From: Burkholderiales bacterium
GTDB taxonomy: Bacteria; Pseudomonadota; Gammaproteobacteria; Burkholderiales; Casimicrobiaceae
Direction: 5' to 3'
Length of the DNA stretch: 64,000 nt
NCBI GenBank assembly: GCA_025981645.1
Contig: JAICXH010000002.1
Location: forward strand, 24,876-88,875
Of the stretch, positions 1-9,026 are shown in pieces. Under the pieces are notes generated by a model. That model searched no databases. It was given only the letters and a program-made list of their open reading frames with translations, and had not been told where the DNA came from. A program made the translations under genes and the position numbers. The number at the start of each line of letters is the position of its first letter. Position 1 is the first letter of the stretch.

Positions 1-223
1 CCTGGACGTAGAGCGTGCCGACGCGCGCGCGCTCGGTGTCGTCGAGCACCGGGAGGTTGACGGCGCCGGGAAGGTGGTCGAGCGCGAATTCACCGGGTGA
101 GCGAACGTCGATGCGGTCGGCGTAGCCGGCGAGTGCTGCGATCGGCACCTTCGCTTCGGGCCGCGCGGGCGGTCCCGGAGGGAGTGGGGTCAACGCGCCG
201 CCACCGGAATGCTGCGCGCTCAT
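1..223 (-). CDS. selU: tRNA 2-selenouridine synthase, N-terminal part (runs off window)
   Basis: Only the first 74 codons lie in the window; the rest is beyond base 1. This stretch is not in the ORF track because it has no stop here; I translated it from the complement. It begins MSAQHSGGG and soon shows a rhodanese-like segment, with IDVRSPGEFALDHLPGAVN followed by LPVLDDTERARVGTLY. That wording is typical of SelU/MnmH, which replaces sulfur by selenium in the wobble 2-thiouridine of tRNAs, using selenophosphate, through an N-terminal rhodanese domain. The ATG overlaps the stop of the upstream esterase gene as ATGA, so the two are probably translated together. The catalytic rhodanese Cys and the P-loop domain would lie outside the window and cannot be checked. 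Confidence 0.82.
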   Translation of the reverse strand, partial: MSAQHSGGGALTPLPPGPPARPEAKVPIAALAGYADRIDVRSPGEFALDHLPGAVNLPVLDDTERARVGTLYVQ

Positions 224-987
224 CGGTTCTTCCGGCTCGCGGTCGCGTTGGTGCGCTTGCCGATCAGCGGCAGCAGCGCGGGCCAGACGTTGTCGAGCAT
301 GCGCGGCTGCGCCGCGGCGATCGGATGAATGTGATCGGGCTGGAACCGCGACAGGTCCTCGCCGAAGCCCGCGAAGAGCCACGGGACGAGCGCGGCGTTG
401 CGTGCCCGGGCGACCTCGCCATAGATCGCGTCGAATGCGCGCGCGTACGCTGGTCCGTAGTTGGGCGGCATCTTCATGCCGAGAATCAGTACACGCGCGC
501 GTGCAACCTCGGCGTCGCGCGCCATCGCATCCAGATTGTCGCGTGTGGCAGCAACGTCGCCACCGCGCAGACCGTCGTTGCCGCCGAGTTCGAGCACCAC
601 GATCGTCGGCTGGTACTCGCGCAACAGTACCGGCAATCGTGCGCGTCCGCCCGCAGTCGTGTCGCCGGAGATCGACGCGTTCACGACGCGCTCGCGGTAA
701 CCTTCGGTCTGCAGTCGTGCCGCGAGCAGCGCGACCCAGCCTTGGCCGGCTTCGAGCCCGTAGCCTGCGGAGATCGAGTCACCGACGACGAGAATGACCG
801 GGGCAGGATGGTCGGTGCCGAGCGGCGCAGCCGCCGCGACGACAGGTGTTGCCGCGACGACAATCGCCGCGATGACGAATGCGGCGGCCGCGAGCGCCGC
901 GGCGACCAACGCCGCCAGCGTCGCAGGCAGGCGTGCCGACTGCGGTCCGGTGGTCGCTGCGGCGCCCCGATCGAACATGCCGCCCAT
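220..987 (-). CDS. SGNH-family arylesterase / lysophospholipase (TesA-like)
   Basis: Secreted or periplasmic lipolytic esterase of the GDSL/SGNH class, 255 residues from the ATG at 987 (the longer ORF runs antisense into the ABC gene). Block I GDSISAGYG carries the nucleophilic Ser, GGNDG is block III with the Asn, and DHIHP is block V with the catalytic Asp and His. The N-terminus MGGMFDRG is followed by a long Ala/Val-rich hydrophobic stretch, which reads as a signal peptide or membrane anchor. The gene is divergent from a YbbA-like ABC ATPase, the same arrangement as tesA-ybbA in E. coli, which supports the call. It overlaps selU by 4 bp. Substrate specificity (thioester, lysophospholipid or aryl ester) cannot be read from the sequence. 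Confidence 0.88.
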   Translation of the reverse strand: MGGMFDRGAAATTGPQSARLPATLAALVAAALAAAAFVIAAIVVAATPVVAAAAPLGTDHPAPVILVVGDSISAGYGLEAGQGWVALLAARLQTEGYRERVVNASISGDTTAGGRARLPVLLREYQPTIVVLELGGNDGLRGGDVAATRDNLDAMARDAEVARARVLILGMKMPPNYGPAYARAFDAIYGEVARARNAALVPWLFAGFGEDLSRFQPDHIHPIAAAQPRMLDNVWPALLPLIGKRTNATASRKNR

Positions 988-1045
988 TGTAGCGACGGCC
1001 TTGCACGCTGCCGCAGCCACGTAGAATCGCGCGCAGTCCGCAACG

Positions 1046-1747
1046 ATGCCTGCAATGTCCCAACCGATCGTGCGTGCCGAGTCGCTCGGCCGCGTCGTAC
1101 AGAGTGGTGACGCGCCACTGTCGATCCTCGACGACGTCTCGTTCGCGCTCGACGCGGGCGAGCGCGCCGCGATTGTCGGCGCGAGCGGATCCGGCAAGAC
1201 GACGCTCCTGGGACTGCTCGCGGGCCTCGATCGCCCGAGCTCCGGGGAGGTCTGGCTCGACGGCATCGCGCTCTCGACGCAGGACGAGGACGGCCGCGCG
1301 GCGCTGCGCCAGCGCCTGATCGGCTTCGTGTTCCAGTCGTTCCAGCTCCTGCCGGCGCTGACGGCGGAGGAGAACGTCATGCTGCCGCTCGACCTCGCCG
1401 GGTTGCGCGATGCCGGCGCCACCGCACGTGGCTGGCTCGATCGCGTCGGCCTCGGTTCGCGCCGGACGCACTACCCGCGGCAGCTCTCGGGGGGCGAACA
1501 GCAGCGGGTCGCCATCGCGCGCGCCTTCGCCGGCGGTCCCCGCATCCTGATGGCCGACGAGCCGACCGGCAATCTCGACGCGGCCACCGGCGCGACCGTC
1601 GCAGCGTTGATGTTCGACCTCAATCGCGAGGAAGGGACGACGCTCGTACTGGTGACGCACGATACCGAGCTCGCGACGCGTTGCTCGCGTATCCTGTCGC
1701 TCGAGTCGGGAAGGCTCGTCGGCGATCGCATTCAGACGATCGGCTGA
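1046..1747 (+). CDS. ybbA: ABC transporter ATP-binding protein, YbbA/LolD type
   Basis: A 233-residue nucleotide-binding subunit of the MacB/LolD/FtsE group. It has Walker A GASGSGKTT, the Q-loop region FVFQSFQLLP that is typical of this group, the signature LSGGEQQRVAIARAF, Walker B ILMADEPTGNLD and the switch His in VTHD. YbbA works with the FtsX-like permease YbbP; a YbbP homologue is present at 6383-8950 but separated by four other genes. A second in-frame ATG at 1055 (MSQPIV) could be the true start. The gene is divergent from the TesA-like esterase with a 58-bp gap that must hold both promoters. The role of YbbAP is not settled; envelope lipid or ligand extrusion has been suggested. Confidence 0.85.
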   Translation: MPAMSQPIVRAESLGRVVQSGDAPLSILDDVSFALDAGERAAIVGASGSGKTTLLGLLAGLDRPSSGEVWLDGIALSTQDEDGRAALRQRLIGFVFQSFQLLPALTAEENVMLPLDLAGLRDAGATARGWLDRVGLGSRRTHYPRQLSGGEQQRVAIARAFAGGPRILMADEPTGNLDAATGATVAALMFDLNREEGTTLVLVTHDTELATRCSRILSLESGRLVGDRIQTIG

Positions 1748-1801
1748 CCCTTCGACGCGCGGCGAAACATCGCGGCGCCGCCCGCGGCTATCGTAGGCGG
1801 C

Positions 1802-3238
1802 ATGAATGTACTTCCAGGGATCTCATCGAATTCCGTAACGACGTCCGTCACCGTCACGTCGCGAAGCCATTCGACCGCATGGGCGATCATGGCCGCAAGC
1901 GTCGGCTTCGCCGTCGTCCAGCTCGATGTCACGATCGTCAACGTCGCGCTTCCGCGCATTGCCGAGCTCGGCGCATCGGTCGCGATGCTGCAGTGGATCG
2001 TCGACGGCTACGCGCTGGCGTTTGCCGCACTGCTGCTGTCGGCGGGTGTGGTCGCCGATCGGGTGGGGGCCCGCCGCGTCTGCGTCGCCGGGTTTGCGCT
2101 GTTCGCGCTCGCTTCGGGAGCATGCGGGCTCGCGTTCGATCCGGCGTCGCTTGTTGCTGCGCGCGCGCTGCAGGGCGCAGGCGCAGCGCTTCTCGTGCCG
2201 AGTTCCCTCGCACTGCTCGACCAGGCGACCCGCCACGATGCCGCGCTGCGTTCCCGGGCGGTCGGCTGGTGGACCGCGGCGGGCGGCGTGTCGATCGCTG
2301 CCGGCCCCGTCGTCGGAGGGCTGCTGCTCGACGCATTCGACTGGCGGAGCATCTTCCTCGTCAACCTGCCGTTGTGCGCGATCGGCGCGTACCTGACGCT
2401 GGGCTGGCACGAGCGATCGGTAAGCCTCCCGGCATCGCGGCGCTTCGACCCGGTCGGGCAGCTGCTCGCCGTCGTTGCAGTGGGGGCCCTGGTCGCCGCG
2501 ATCATCGAGGTACCGGTGCTCGGCGTCGGGCATCCGCTGGCTGCAGGCTGCCTCGCCGTCGCGCTCGCCTCGGGATGGGGGTTCCGATTCGCCGAGGTGC
2601 GAGTGGCCGATCCGATGCTTCCGCCGGACTTGCTGCGCTCGCCAGGGCTCGCCGCAGCCGTCGCGTTCGGCGTCGTCGTGAACCTCACGTACTATGGGGC
2701 GATCTTCGTGCTGAGCCTGTACCTGCAGCAGGTCCTCGGCTACCCGGCGTTCACCGCGGGACTCGCCTTCGTGCCGCTTACCGCGACCTTCATCGTCTCC
2801 AACCTCGCGAGCGCGAAGGTCACGGCGCGACACGGACCGCACGTATCGATGCTCGTCGGCGCATCGATCGGTGTCTTGGGCTTCGCATTGCTCGGTGCTT
2901 TCGACCGCCATACTGCGTACGCCGCGATGCTGCCGGCGTTCGCCTTGATTCCTGCCGGGATGGGTCTTGCCGTTCCAGCAATGACGACGGTCGTCCTCTG
3001 CGGCGCCGATGCACGGCGCGCGGGCACGTCGTCAGGGGTGCTGAACGCGGCCCGCCAGTTCGGCGGCGCGATCGGCGTCGCGGCATTCGGTGCGCTCGCG
3101 ACCGGAGGGCCCGTCCCTATAATCTCCGGTCTGCACGCTGCCGCCGCGATCGCGGCGGTTCTGCTCGCCGGCGCGGCGGCGACCGCCTGGATCGGCGTCA
3201 GGGCGGCGTCGGGCGTGCATCAGGGAATCCCGTCATGA
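1802..3238 (+). CDS. MFS drug efflux transporter, DHA2 (EmrB/QacA) type
   Basis: A 478-residue integral membrane exporter with about 14 predicted hydrophobic segments. QLDVTIVNVALPRI near the N-terminus is the motif typical of the 14-TM DHA2 drug:H+ antiporters, and the WIVDGYALAFAALLL and DRVGARRV segments match the conserved loop after TM2. It is probably a proton-driven exporter of hydrophobic or cationic compounds in the inner membrane; the substrate is unknown. The stop codon overlaps the start of an ArsR-type regulator (ATGA), so the pair is one transcription unit and the regulator probably controls the exporter. The block sits between ybbA and ybbP homologues. Confidence 0.88.
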   Translation: MNVLPGISSNSVTTSVTVTSRSHSTAWAIMAASVGFAVVQLDVTIVNVALPRIAELGASVAMLQWIVDGYALAFAALLLSAGVVADRVGARRVCVAGFALFALASGACGLAFDPASLVAARALQGAGAALLVPSSLALLDQATRHDAALRSRAVGWWTAAGGVSIAAGPVVGGLLLDAFDWRSIFLVNLPLCAIGAYLTLGWHERSVSLPASRRFDPVGQLLAVVAVGALVAAIIEVPVLGVGHPLAAGCLAVALASGWGFRFAEVRVADPMLPPDLLRSPGLAAAVAFGVVVNLTYYGAIFVLSLYLQQVLGYPAFTAGLAFVPLTATFIVSNLASAKVTARHGPHVSMLVGASIGVLGFALLGAFDRHTAYAAMLPAFALIPAGMGLAVPAMTTVVLCGADARRAGTSSGVLNAARQFGGAIGVAAFGALATGGPVPIISGLHAAAAIAAVLLAGAAATAWIGVRAASGVHQGIPS

Positions 3239-3942
3239 TCGAAGCGCCGGAACCCCGATTCGCCCGGATCGCGACGATGATCGGCGACCCCACGCGCGCG
3301 CGGATGCTCGGCGCGCTGCTCGGGCGCGAATACATGACCGCCGGCGAGATCGCACACGCGTCGGGAGTCACGCCGCAGACGGCGAGCGCGCACCTCGCGA
3401 AGCTCTGCGACGCCGATCTGGTCGTCGCACGCACCCAGGGCAGACACCGCTACTTCCGGCTTACCGACGGCGACGTGGCGCATGCACTGGAAGCTCTTGC
3501 GCTGATCGCCGAGCGCGATGCGACCGCCGATCCCGTTGCCGGGAAGTGGTCGCGCGGATCGTATCGGCGGCTGCGCGAGGCGCGCAGCTGTTACGGGCAC
3601 CTCGCGGGGCGCCTTGGCGTCGCGCTGCACGATGCGCTGATCGGACGGGGTGCGCTGTCGTTCGAAGGCGGCGCGGCACGCGTCACCGAGACCGGACATG
3701 ACGAGTTGCTGGCGATCGGCGTCGATGCACGCGCGATCGCAGGTGGCCGCAGGGGCGTCGCGTATCCGTGCATCGACTGGTCGGAACGCCGTGATCACTT
3801 CGCGGGTCCGCTCGCCGTCGCGATGCTCGACCACTTCGTTGCGCGGCGCTGGCTGCTTCGCGCGCCGGACTCGCGCGCGCTCACGCTTACGGCGGCAGGC
3901 CGTCGCTCGCTCACCGACTGGCTCGCGCTCGCATCCGGCTGA
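3235..3942 (+). CDS. ArsR-family winged-helix regulator
   Basis: A 235-residue transcription factor starting at the ATG that overlaps the MFS stop; the longer ORF in the track is a frame shadow of the transporter. The N-terminal 90 residues hold an ArsR-type winged helix: RARMLGALLGREYMTAGEI, then GVTPQTASAHLAKL as the recognition helix and a wing ending RHRYFRL. The remaining 140 residues have no metal-binding Cys pair and probably form a ligand-sensing or dimerisation domain. Given translational coupling to the exporter it is most likely a repressor released by the exported compound. ArsR family membership is clear; the ligand is unknown. Confidence 0.85.
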   Translation: MIEAPEPRFARIATMIGDPTRARMLGALLGREYMTAGEIAHASGVTPQTASAHLAKLCDADLVVARTQGRHRYFRLTDGDVAHALEALALIAERDATADPVAGKWSRGSYRRLREARSCYGHLAGRLGVALHDALIGRGALSFEGGAARVTETGHDELLAIGVDARAIAGGRRGVAYPCIDWSERRDHFAGPLAVAMLDHFVARRWLLRAPDSRALTLTAAGRRSLTDWLALASG

Positions 3943-3974
3943 GCGGCGGGCGGACGCTACGGTATTCTTGAGCG

Positions 3975-5336
3975 ATGGATTGGCCCCCGCGCCCGCTGAC
4001 CGATCTCGCCTCCGAGGGCGACGTCAATCTTTCGCCGTTGCGCAAGCGCTGGGAAGCCGAACAGCTTGCGCCGGCGACGCGTGAGCTTCTCGCCGACGAC
4101 GCGCGTTACTTTCTGCACCAGTCGCTGTCGACGCCTTGCTTCAACGCGCTCCGCTCCGCGTCCGGTATCTGGCTCGAGGACGTCGAGGGCAGGCGCTACA
4201 TGGATTTCCACGGCAACAGCGTCCATCAGGTCGGATACGGACACCCGCGTGTCGTCGAAGCGGTGAAGCGCGCCCTCGACACGCTGCCGTTTTCGCCGCG
4301 GCGCTTCACCAACGACGCCGCGGTGACCCTCGCAAGGCGTCTCGGCGAACTCGCGCCCGGCGATCTCGGCAAGGTGCTCTTCGCGCCGGGCGGCACCAGC
4401 GCGATCGGCATCGCGCTGAAGCTCGCTCGCCTCGCGACCGGGCGTCACAAGACGATCTCGATGTGGGATGCCTTTCACGGCGCCTCGCTCGACGCGATCT
4501 CGATCGGCGGCGAGGCGCTGTTTCGCCGCGACATGGGCCCGCTCCTTCCCGGCACCGAGCACGTGCCTCCCTGCGACCCGCGCCAGTGCCGCTTCGGCTG
4601 CAACGGAAGCTGCGACGCGCGCTGCGCCGATTACATCGACTACGTTCTGGGCAAGGAGGAGGACGTCGCGGCGGTCATCGTCGAGACGGTGCGCTCGACC
4701 GACGTGCAGATTCCGCCACAGACGTATTACGCGAGGCTGCGCGAGGCCTGCGACCGGCACGGGACGCTGCTGATTCTCGACGAGATTCCGATCTGCCTCG
4801 GTCGCACCGGCACAATGTTCGCGTTCGAGCGCTACGCAATCGTCCCCGACATCGTCGTGCTCGGCAAGGGCCTCGGCGGTGCGGTGTTCCCGATGGCAGC
4901 GGTGATCGCGCGCGAAGGACTCGACATCGCGGCCGAGCGGGCGCTCGGCCACTACACGCACGAGAAGAGCTCGATCGGCTGTGCCGCTGCGCTCGCGACG
5001 CTCGACGTGATCGACGACGAGCGCCTCTGCGCGCGCGCGCGAGAGTTGGGCGAGCGGGCGGTCGTGCGCCTGCAGGCGATGCGCGCGCGGCTGCCGCAGG
5101 TGGGCGACGTGCGCGGAATCGGACTCCTGCTCGCGATCGAGCTCGTCGACCCGGCGACAGGGGCAGCGGCTACCGGCCTCGCCGAGCAGGTCCTCTACCG
5201 CTGCCTCGCCGAGGGCCTTTCGTTCAAGGTCGGGCAGGGCAACGTCGTCGTGCTGTCGCCCCCGCTCGTCATCGCCGCAGCCGATCTCGATCGGGCGCTC
5301 GACATCGTCGAGTCGGCGATCGCGAGCGTTGCCTGA
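3975..5336 (+). CDS. Class III PLP-dependent aminotransferase-fold enzyme
   Basis: A 453-residue fold-type I PLP enzyme. LLILDEIPICLGRTG carries the Asp that binds the pyridine nitrogen, and VVLGKGLGGA contains the Schiff-base Lys (about residue 297). The N-terminal DFHGNSVHQVGYGHP segment, the GTSAIGIALKLAR cofactor loop and a Cys-rich loop (CRFGCNGSCDARC) are not those of ornithine or GABA aminotransferases. They resemble the subgroup that includes (R)-1-hydroxy-2-aminoethylphosphonate ammonia-lyase (PbfA), but no phosphonate gene is nearby, so I give no symbol. The downstream 2-hydroxyacid dehydrogenase begins within about 10 bp, so the two are co-transcribed and may act on related substrates. 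Alternative: an omega-amino acid transaminase. Confidence 0.8.
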   Translation: MDWPPRPLTDLASEGDVNLSPLRKRWEAEQLAPATRELLADDARYFLHQSLSTPCFNALRSASGIWLEDVEGRRYMDFHGNSVHQVGYGHPRVVEAVKRALDTLPFSPRRFTNDAAVTLARRLGELAPGDLGKVLFAPGGTSAIGIALKLARLATGRHKTISMWDAFHGASLDAISIGGEALFRRDMGPLLPGTEHVPPCDPRQCRFGCNGSCDARCADYIDYVLGKEEDVAAVIVETVRSTDVQIPPQTYYARLREACDRHGTLLILDEIPICLGRTGTMFAFERYAIVPDIVVLGKGLGGAVFPMAAVIAREGLDIAAERALGHYTHEKSSIGCAAALATLDVIDDERLCARARELGERAVVRLQAMRARLPQVGDVRGIGLLLAIELVDPATGAAATGLAEQVLYRCLAEGLSFKVGQGNVVVLSPPLVIAAADLDRALDIVESAIASVA

Positions 5337-5346
5337 CCGCCAAGAT

Positions 5347-6360
5347 GTGAAGATCGTCCGCACGGACGCCGAGCTCGAGCTGCCGCGCGTCGACGAGCGA
5401 CTGCGCGGCGCCGGCGCGACGCTGGTGCTGCTCGAGGGCGCGGTGACCGAGGATGCACTTGCGCACGAAGTGCGCGACGCCGACCTCATCCTCATGTGCT
5501 ACACGCGGATCCCCGCGCGGGTGATCGCCGGCGCATCGCGCCTCAAGGGGATCGTCAAGTACGGAGTCGGCATCGACGCGATCGACATCGACGCTGCACG
5601 TGCAAGGCGGATTCCGGTCGTCAACGTTCCCGATTATGCGGAAGAGACGGTCGCGGAGGGCGCCGTGGCGCTGCTCCTCGCGCTCGCCCGGAAAATGAAG
5701 CCGCTGCAGCATCGGATGGACGCCGAGGGCTGGGCGTGGCCGACGCCGCAATGGCTCGCCACCGACCTTGCGGGGAAGACGCTTGGTCTGATCGGTGTCG
5801 GCAGGATCGGCAGCAAGCTCGCTCGGATGCTCGGCCAGGGATTCCGGATGCGTGTGCTCGGCTTCGATCCCTGGCGGGATCGCGAAGCGATGGCCCTGCA
5901 GGGAGTCGAGAAGTGCGACGAGCTCTGCGCGATGCTCGCGCAGTGCGACGTCGTGTCGTTGCACGCGGTACTGACACCCGCAACGCGCCACCTCGTCGGC
6001 GAGCGCGAGCTCGGCTGCATGAAGCCGGGTGCGCTCGTCGTCAACGTCTCGCGGGGTGAGCTCATCGACGAGGACGCACTGGCCGCCGCGCTGCGGAACG
6101 GGCGGCTCGGCGGCGCTGCGCTCGACGCCTATGGTGACGAGCCGCTCGCGAGGGAGGGGCACCGGCTGTCGCCACTTTATGCGATGGACAACGTGGTGCT
6201 GTGGCCGCATCTCACTTTCTACACGGCCGAGGCGATGCGGCGCCTCGAAGACGAGACGCTCGAGCGCTGCTTCGAGATTCTCGGCGGTGACCCGGTGCTC
6301 GTGAAGTCCCGCGATCCGCGCCTTCGCGCGCAGCGCACCGGCGTGCGCTTTGCCGATTAG
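5347..6360 (+). CDS. NAD-dependent 2-hydroxyacid dehydrogenase
   Basis: A 337-residue member of the D-isomer-specific 2-hydroxyacid dehydrogenase family (SerA/CtBP-like). The Rossmann dinucleotide site is LGLIGVGRIG, the catalytic Arg lies in VNVSRGELID, the Glu in GDEPLAREG and the catalytic His in LWPHLTFYT. The GTG at 5347 gives the typical beginning VKIVRTDAEL; a TTG at 5329 would add six residues and overlap the preceding gene. The length fits a single-domain-pair enzyme without the ACT domain of long SerA. It probably reduces a 2-oxoacid or oxidises a D-2-hydroxyacid made with the adjacent PLP enzyme; the substrate cannot be read from the sequence. Confidence 0.85.
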   Translation: MKIVRTDAELELPRVDERLRGAGATLVLLEGAVTEDALAHEVRDADLILMCYTRIPARVIAGASRLKGIVKYGVGIDAIDIDAARARRIPVVNVPDYAEETVAEGAVALLLALARKMKPLQHRMDAEGWAWPTPQWLATDLAGKTLGLIGVGRIGSKLARMLGQGFRMRVLGFDPWRDREAMALQGVEKCDELCAMLAQCDVVSLHAVLTPATRHLVGERELGCMKPGALVVNVSRGELIDEDALAAALRNGRLGGAALDAYGDEPLAREGHRLSPLYAMDNVVLWPHLTFYTAEAMRRLEDETLERCFEILGGDPVLVKSRDPRLRAQRTGVRFAD

Positions 6361-6382
6361 CGCTGCGCCTGACACTCGCGCG

Positions 6383-8950
6383 ATGCCATCGCGCTCGCGC
6401 CTTCGCGGCGACGTCGCGCTTGCGCTGCGCCTTCTGCGCGGCGACTGGCACCGCGGCGAGCTTGCGGTGCTCGCTGCTGCGCTCGTGCTCGCCGTGGCGA
6501 GCGTCGCCACGGTCGGCCTCTTCGCCGACCGCGTCGCGCGTGGCCTCGCCGTGCAGGCCGATCGGCTGCTTGGTGCGGACCTGATGGTAAGCGGCGATCG
6601 GCCGCTTCCCGCGCCGCTTGCGGACGAGGCGCGTTCGCTCGGACTCGCGACGACGCCGGTGGTCCGCTTCAACAGCATGATTCAGCGCAAGGACGGCGGT
6701 CCCGCGGTGCTGACCGACGTCAAGGCGATTGCGGCGGGCTATCCGCTGCGCGGAGCGATCGCATTCGTCACCGCTGGCGGCGCGCGATCGGGTGCGCCGA
6801 CGGGAGCCGCGTCCCCGCCGGGCAACGAGACCGGCGGTGGAACGATCCCCGCGCCGGGTGAGGTCTGGATCGACCGGCATCTCGCCGACCGGCTCGATGC
6901 GCATCGCGGCACGGTCATCGCGGTCGGCGACGCCACACTCGACGTGGCGGCGATCTTCGCGCGCGAGCCCGAGGTCGCCGGTATCGTATTCGCCCCGGCT
7001 CCGAAACTCCTGCTGAACGCGGCCGATCTCGACGCAACCAGGCTGCTGCAGCCGGGGACACGCGCTTCGTTCCGGCTGATGGTCGCAGCGCGCGATGATC
7101 GGGCGGCGCTCGATCGCTACCGGACGTGGCTTGCCCGAACGATTGTCGCCGGCGAGCGCGTCGACACCGTCGGCGATCTGCGGCCTGAGTTGCGCCAGAC
7201 GCTCGATCGCGCCGGGCGCTTCCTCGGTCTCGCGGCACTCGCTTCGGTGCTCCTCGCCGCCGCGGCGGTGGCGCTGGCGACCGGACGCTATCTGCGCAGG
7301 CACCTCGACGTCGCTGCGATGCTGCGCTGCCTCGGCGCAGCGTCCGCGCGGACGCTGCGCCTGTTCCTGGTCCAGTTCGCACTGGTCGGCCTCGCCGCCG
7401 GCGTCGCCGGAATGCTCGTCGCGATCGCTGCGCAGGAGGTGATGGTTCGCCTCGTCGCAGGAGCCGACGGCGCGTTGCTGCCATGGCCTTCGTGGTGGCC
7501 GGCACTCGACGCGCTCGCGACGGCGATCGTGCTGCTCGGCGGATTCTCGCTGCCGCCGCTCGTTGCGCTCGCACGCGAGCCGCCGCTCGCCGTCCTGCGC
7601 CGGGATCTCGCCGCCGGCAATACGCACCGGTGGGGGGGGTGGATTGCGGCGATCGTCGCGATCGCGGCGCTGATCGGCTGGCAGGCGCGAGCCGTGCAGG
7701 CGGCGTGGCTGATCGTCGCCGGCGTTGCCGCGCTGCTCGTCGTCGCGGCCGGCGCCGGCCGGCTGCTCGTCGTCGGCGTCGCGAGGTTGCCTGCGCGCGG
7801 CGCGGCGTGGCGCTTCGGGCTCGCCAACCTGCGTCGCCGCGCGCTTGCATCGAGTTTGCAGATCGGCGCACTGGCGCTCGGCGGGATGGCGCTCCTGCTC
7901 CTCGCGGTGGTGCGCGGCGATCTTCTCGCCGACTGGCGCGCGGCGCTGCCACCCGACGCGCCGAATCGCTTTCTCGTCAATGTCCTTCCCGACCAGCGTG
8001 ACGCAGTGCGCGAACTCGTTCGCCGCTCGATCGGCGTCGATCCGGTGTTCGAGCCGATGGTTCGCGGCAGGCTGGTCGAGAAGAACGGAGCGGCGCTCGA
8101 CGCGGCACGCTCGGGCGATGCGCAGACGCGACGGCTTGTGCAGCGCGAGTTCAACCTGTCGTGGACCGACCGGCTGCCGCCCGGAAACGCGATCGTCGCA
8201 GGGAGTTTCTGGGGTCATGGCGCGCACGGCGCCGGCGCCGGCGTCTCGTTCGAACGCGGGATCGCCGAGCGCCTCGGCGTCAAGGTCGGCGACCGGCTCA
8301 CCTTCGACGCGGGCGGCGTACGGATCACCGCGCCGGTGACGAGCCTGCGCAAGGTCCAGTGGGACAGCTTTCGCGTCAACTTCTTCGCGCTGTTCGCCCC
8401 GGGTGCGCTCGACCGACTCCCTGCCACGTGGATCAGCGCGTTTCGCGTGCCGGACGGGACGGGCGATCAGTGGTCGTCCGCGCTAGTGCGGCGCTTTCCC
8501 AGCGTGCTGGTGATCGACGTGACCGAGATCCTCGCCGAGGTCGAGGGCGTCATCGATCGCGTCGCGCGCGCAGTCGAGCTCGTCTTCGTGTTCACGCTCG
8601 CCGCGGGCCTTCTCGTTCTCGAGGCGGCGATCGTCGCGACGCAGGACGAGCGGCGGATGGACGCCGCGGTGCTGCGCACGCTGGGCGCCTCGACGCATCA
8701 GCTCCGGACCGCGCTCGTCGCTGAATTCGCGCTCGTCGGTGCCGTTGCAGGCGCGCTCGCGGCAGGCGGCGCAACGTTGCTCGGCCACGCGCTTGCGTCG
8801 CAGGTGTTCGACACTCCGTATCGCGGCGATGCCTGGATCTGGCTCGTTGCGATCGCTGGCGGGACGGCGCTTGTCGTCGTCGCAGGCTGGCTGGGCACCC
8901 GCCGCACGCTCGATACGCCACCGATGGAGGTGCTGCGCGCGCTCGGCTGA
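6383..8950 (+). CDS. ybbP: FtsX-like ABC transporter permease, YbbP type
   Basis: A large permease of about 855 residues from the ATG at 6383 (the TTG at 6350 would overlap the dehydrogenase gene). It has the YbbP plan: an N-terminal TM segment (ELAVLAAALVLAVASVATVGLF), a long periplasmic domain, four TM segments in the middle, a second FtsX repeat with periplasmic domain, and three C-terminal TM segments ending in RRTLDTPPMEVLRALG. PPMEVLRALG is the typical FtsX-family cytoplasmic tail. Its expected ATPase is the YbbA homologue at 1046-1747. The two are on the same strand but are interrupted by a 4.6-kb block, which is unusual. Confidence 0.85.
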   Translation: MPSRSRLRGDVALALRLLRGDWHRGELAVLAAALVLAVASVATVGLFADRVARGLAVQADRLLGADLMVSGDRPLPAPLADEARSLGLATTPVVRFNSMIQRKDGGPAVLTDVKAIAAGYPLRGAIAFVTAGGARSGAPTGAASPPGNETGGGTIPAPGEVWIDRHLADRLDAHRGTVIAVGDATLDVAAIFAREPEVAGIVFAPAPKLLLNAADLDATRLLQPGTRASFRLMVAARDDRAALDRYRTWLARTIVAGERVDTVGDLRPELRQTLDRAGRFLGLAALASVLLAAAAVALATGRYLRRHLDVAAMLRCLGAASARTLRLFLVQFALVGLAAGVAGMLVAIAAQEVMVRLVAGADGALLPWPSWWPALDALATAIVLLGGFSLPPLVALAREPPLAVLRRDLAAGNTHRWGGWIAAIVAIAALIGWQARAVQAAWLIVAGVAALLVVAAGAGRLLVVGVARLPARGAAWRFGLANLRRRALASSLQIGALALGGMALLLLAVVRGDLLADWRAALPPDAPNRFLVNVLPDQRDAVRELVRRSIGVDPVFEPMVRGRLVEKNGAALDAARSGDAQTRRLVQREFNLSWTDRLPPGNAIVAGSFWGHGAHGAGAGVSFERGIAERLGVKVGDRLTFDAGGVRITAPVTSLRKVQWDSFRVNFFALFAPGALDRLPATWISAFRVPDGTGDQWSSALVRRFPSVLVIDVTEILAEVEGVIDRVARAVELVFVFTLAAGLLVLEAAIVATQDERRMDAAVLRTLGASTHQLRTALVAEFALVGAVAGALAAGGATLLGHALASQVFDTPYRGDAWIWLVAIAGGTALVVVAGWLGTRRTLDTPPMEVLRALG

Positions 8951-8970
8951 CGCGCGATTGCGCCATCCCG

Positions 8971-8986
8971 GGACCGACACCGGTCC
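8971..8986. other. Short GC stem-loop between ybbP and the FecCD permease
   Basis: GGACCG and CGGTCC form a perfect 6-bp stem around an ACAC loop, 20 bp after the ybbP stop. There is no U-run, so intrinsic termination is uncertain. It could mark the boundary between two transcription units. Confidence 0.3.
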
Positions 8987-9026
8987 TCGATCGGGTCGCT
9001 CGCGCGGCGCGCGCATAATCGCGCCG

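Noticed and set aside
1681-3234. N-terminal 518 residues of the 753-residue ORF that ends in the ArsR gene
   Set aside because: Arg-rich frame shadow of the MFS transporter; the regulator has its own ATG overlapping the MFS stop.
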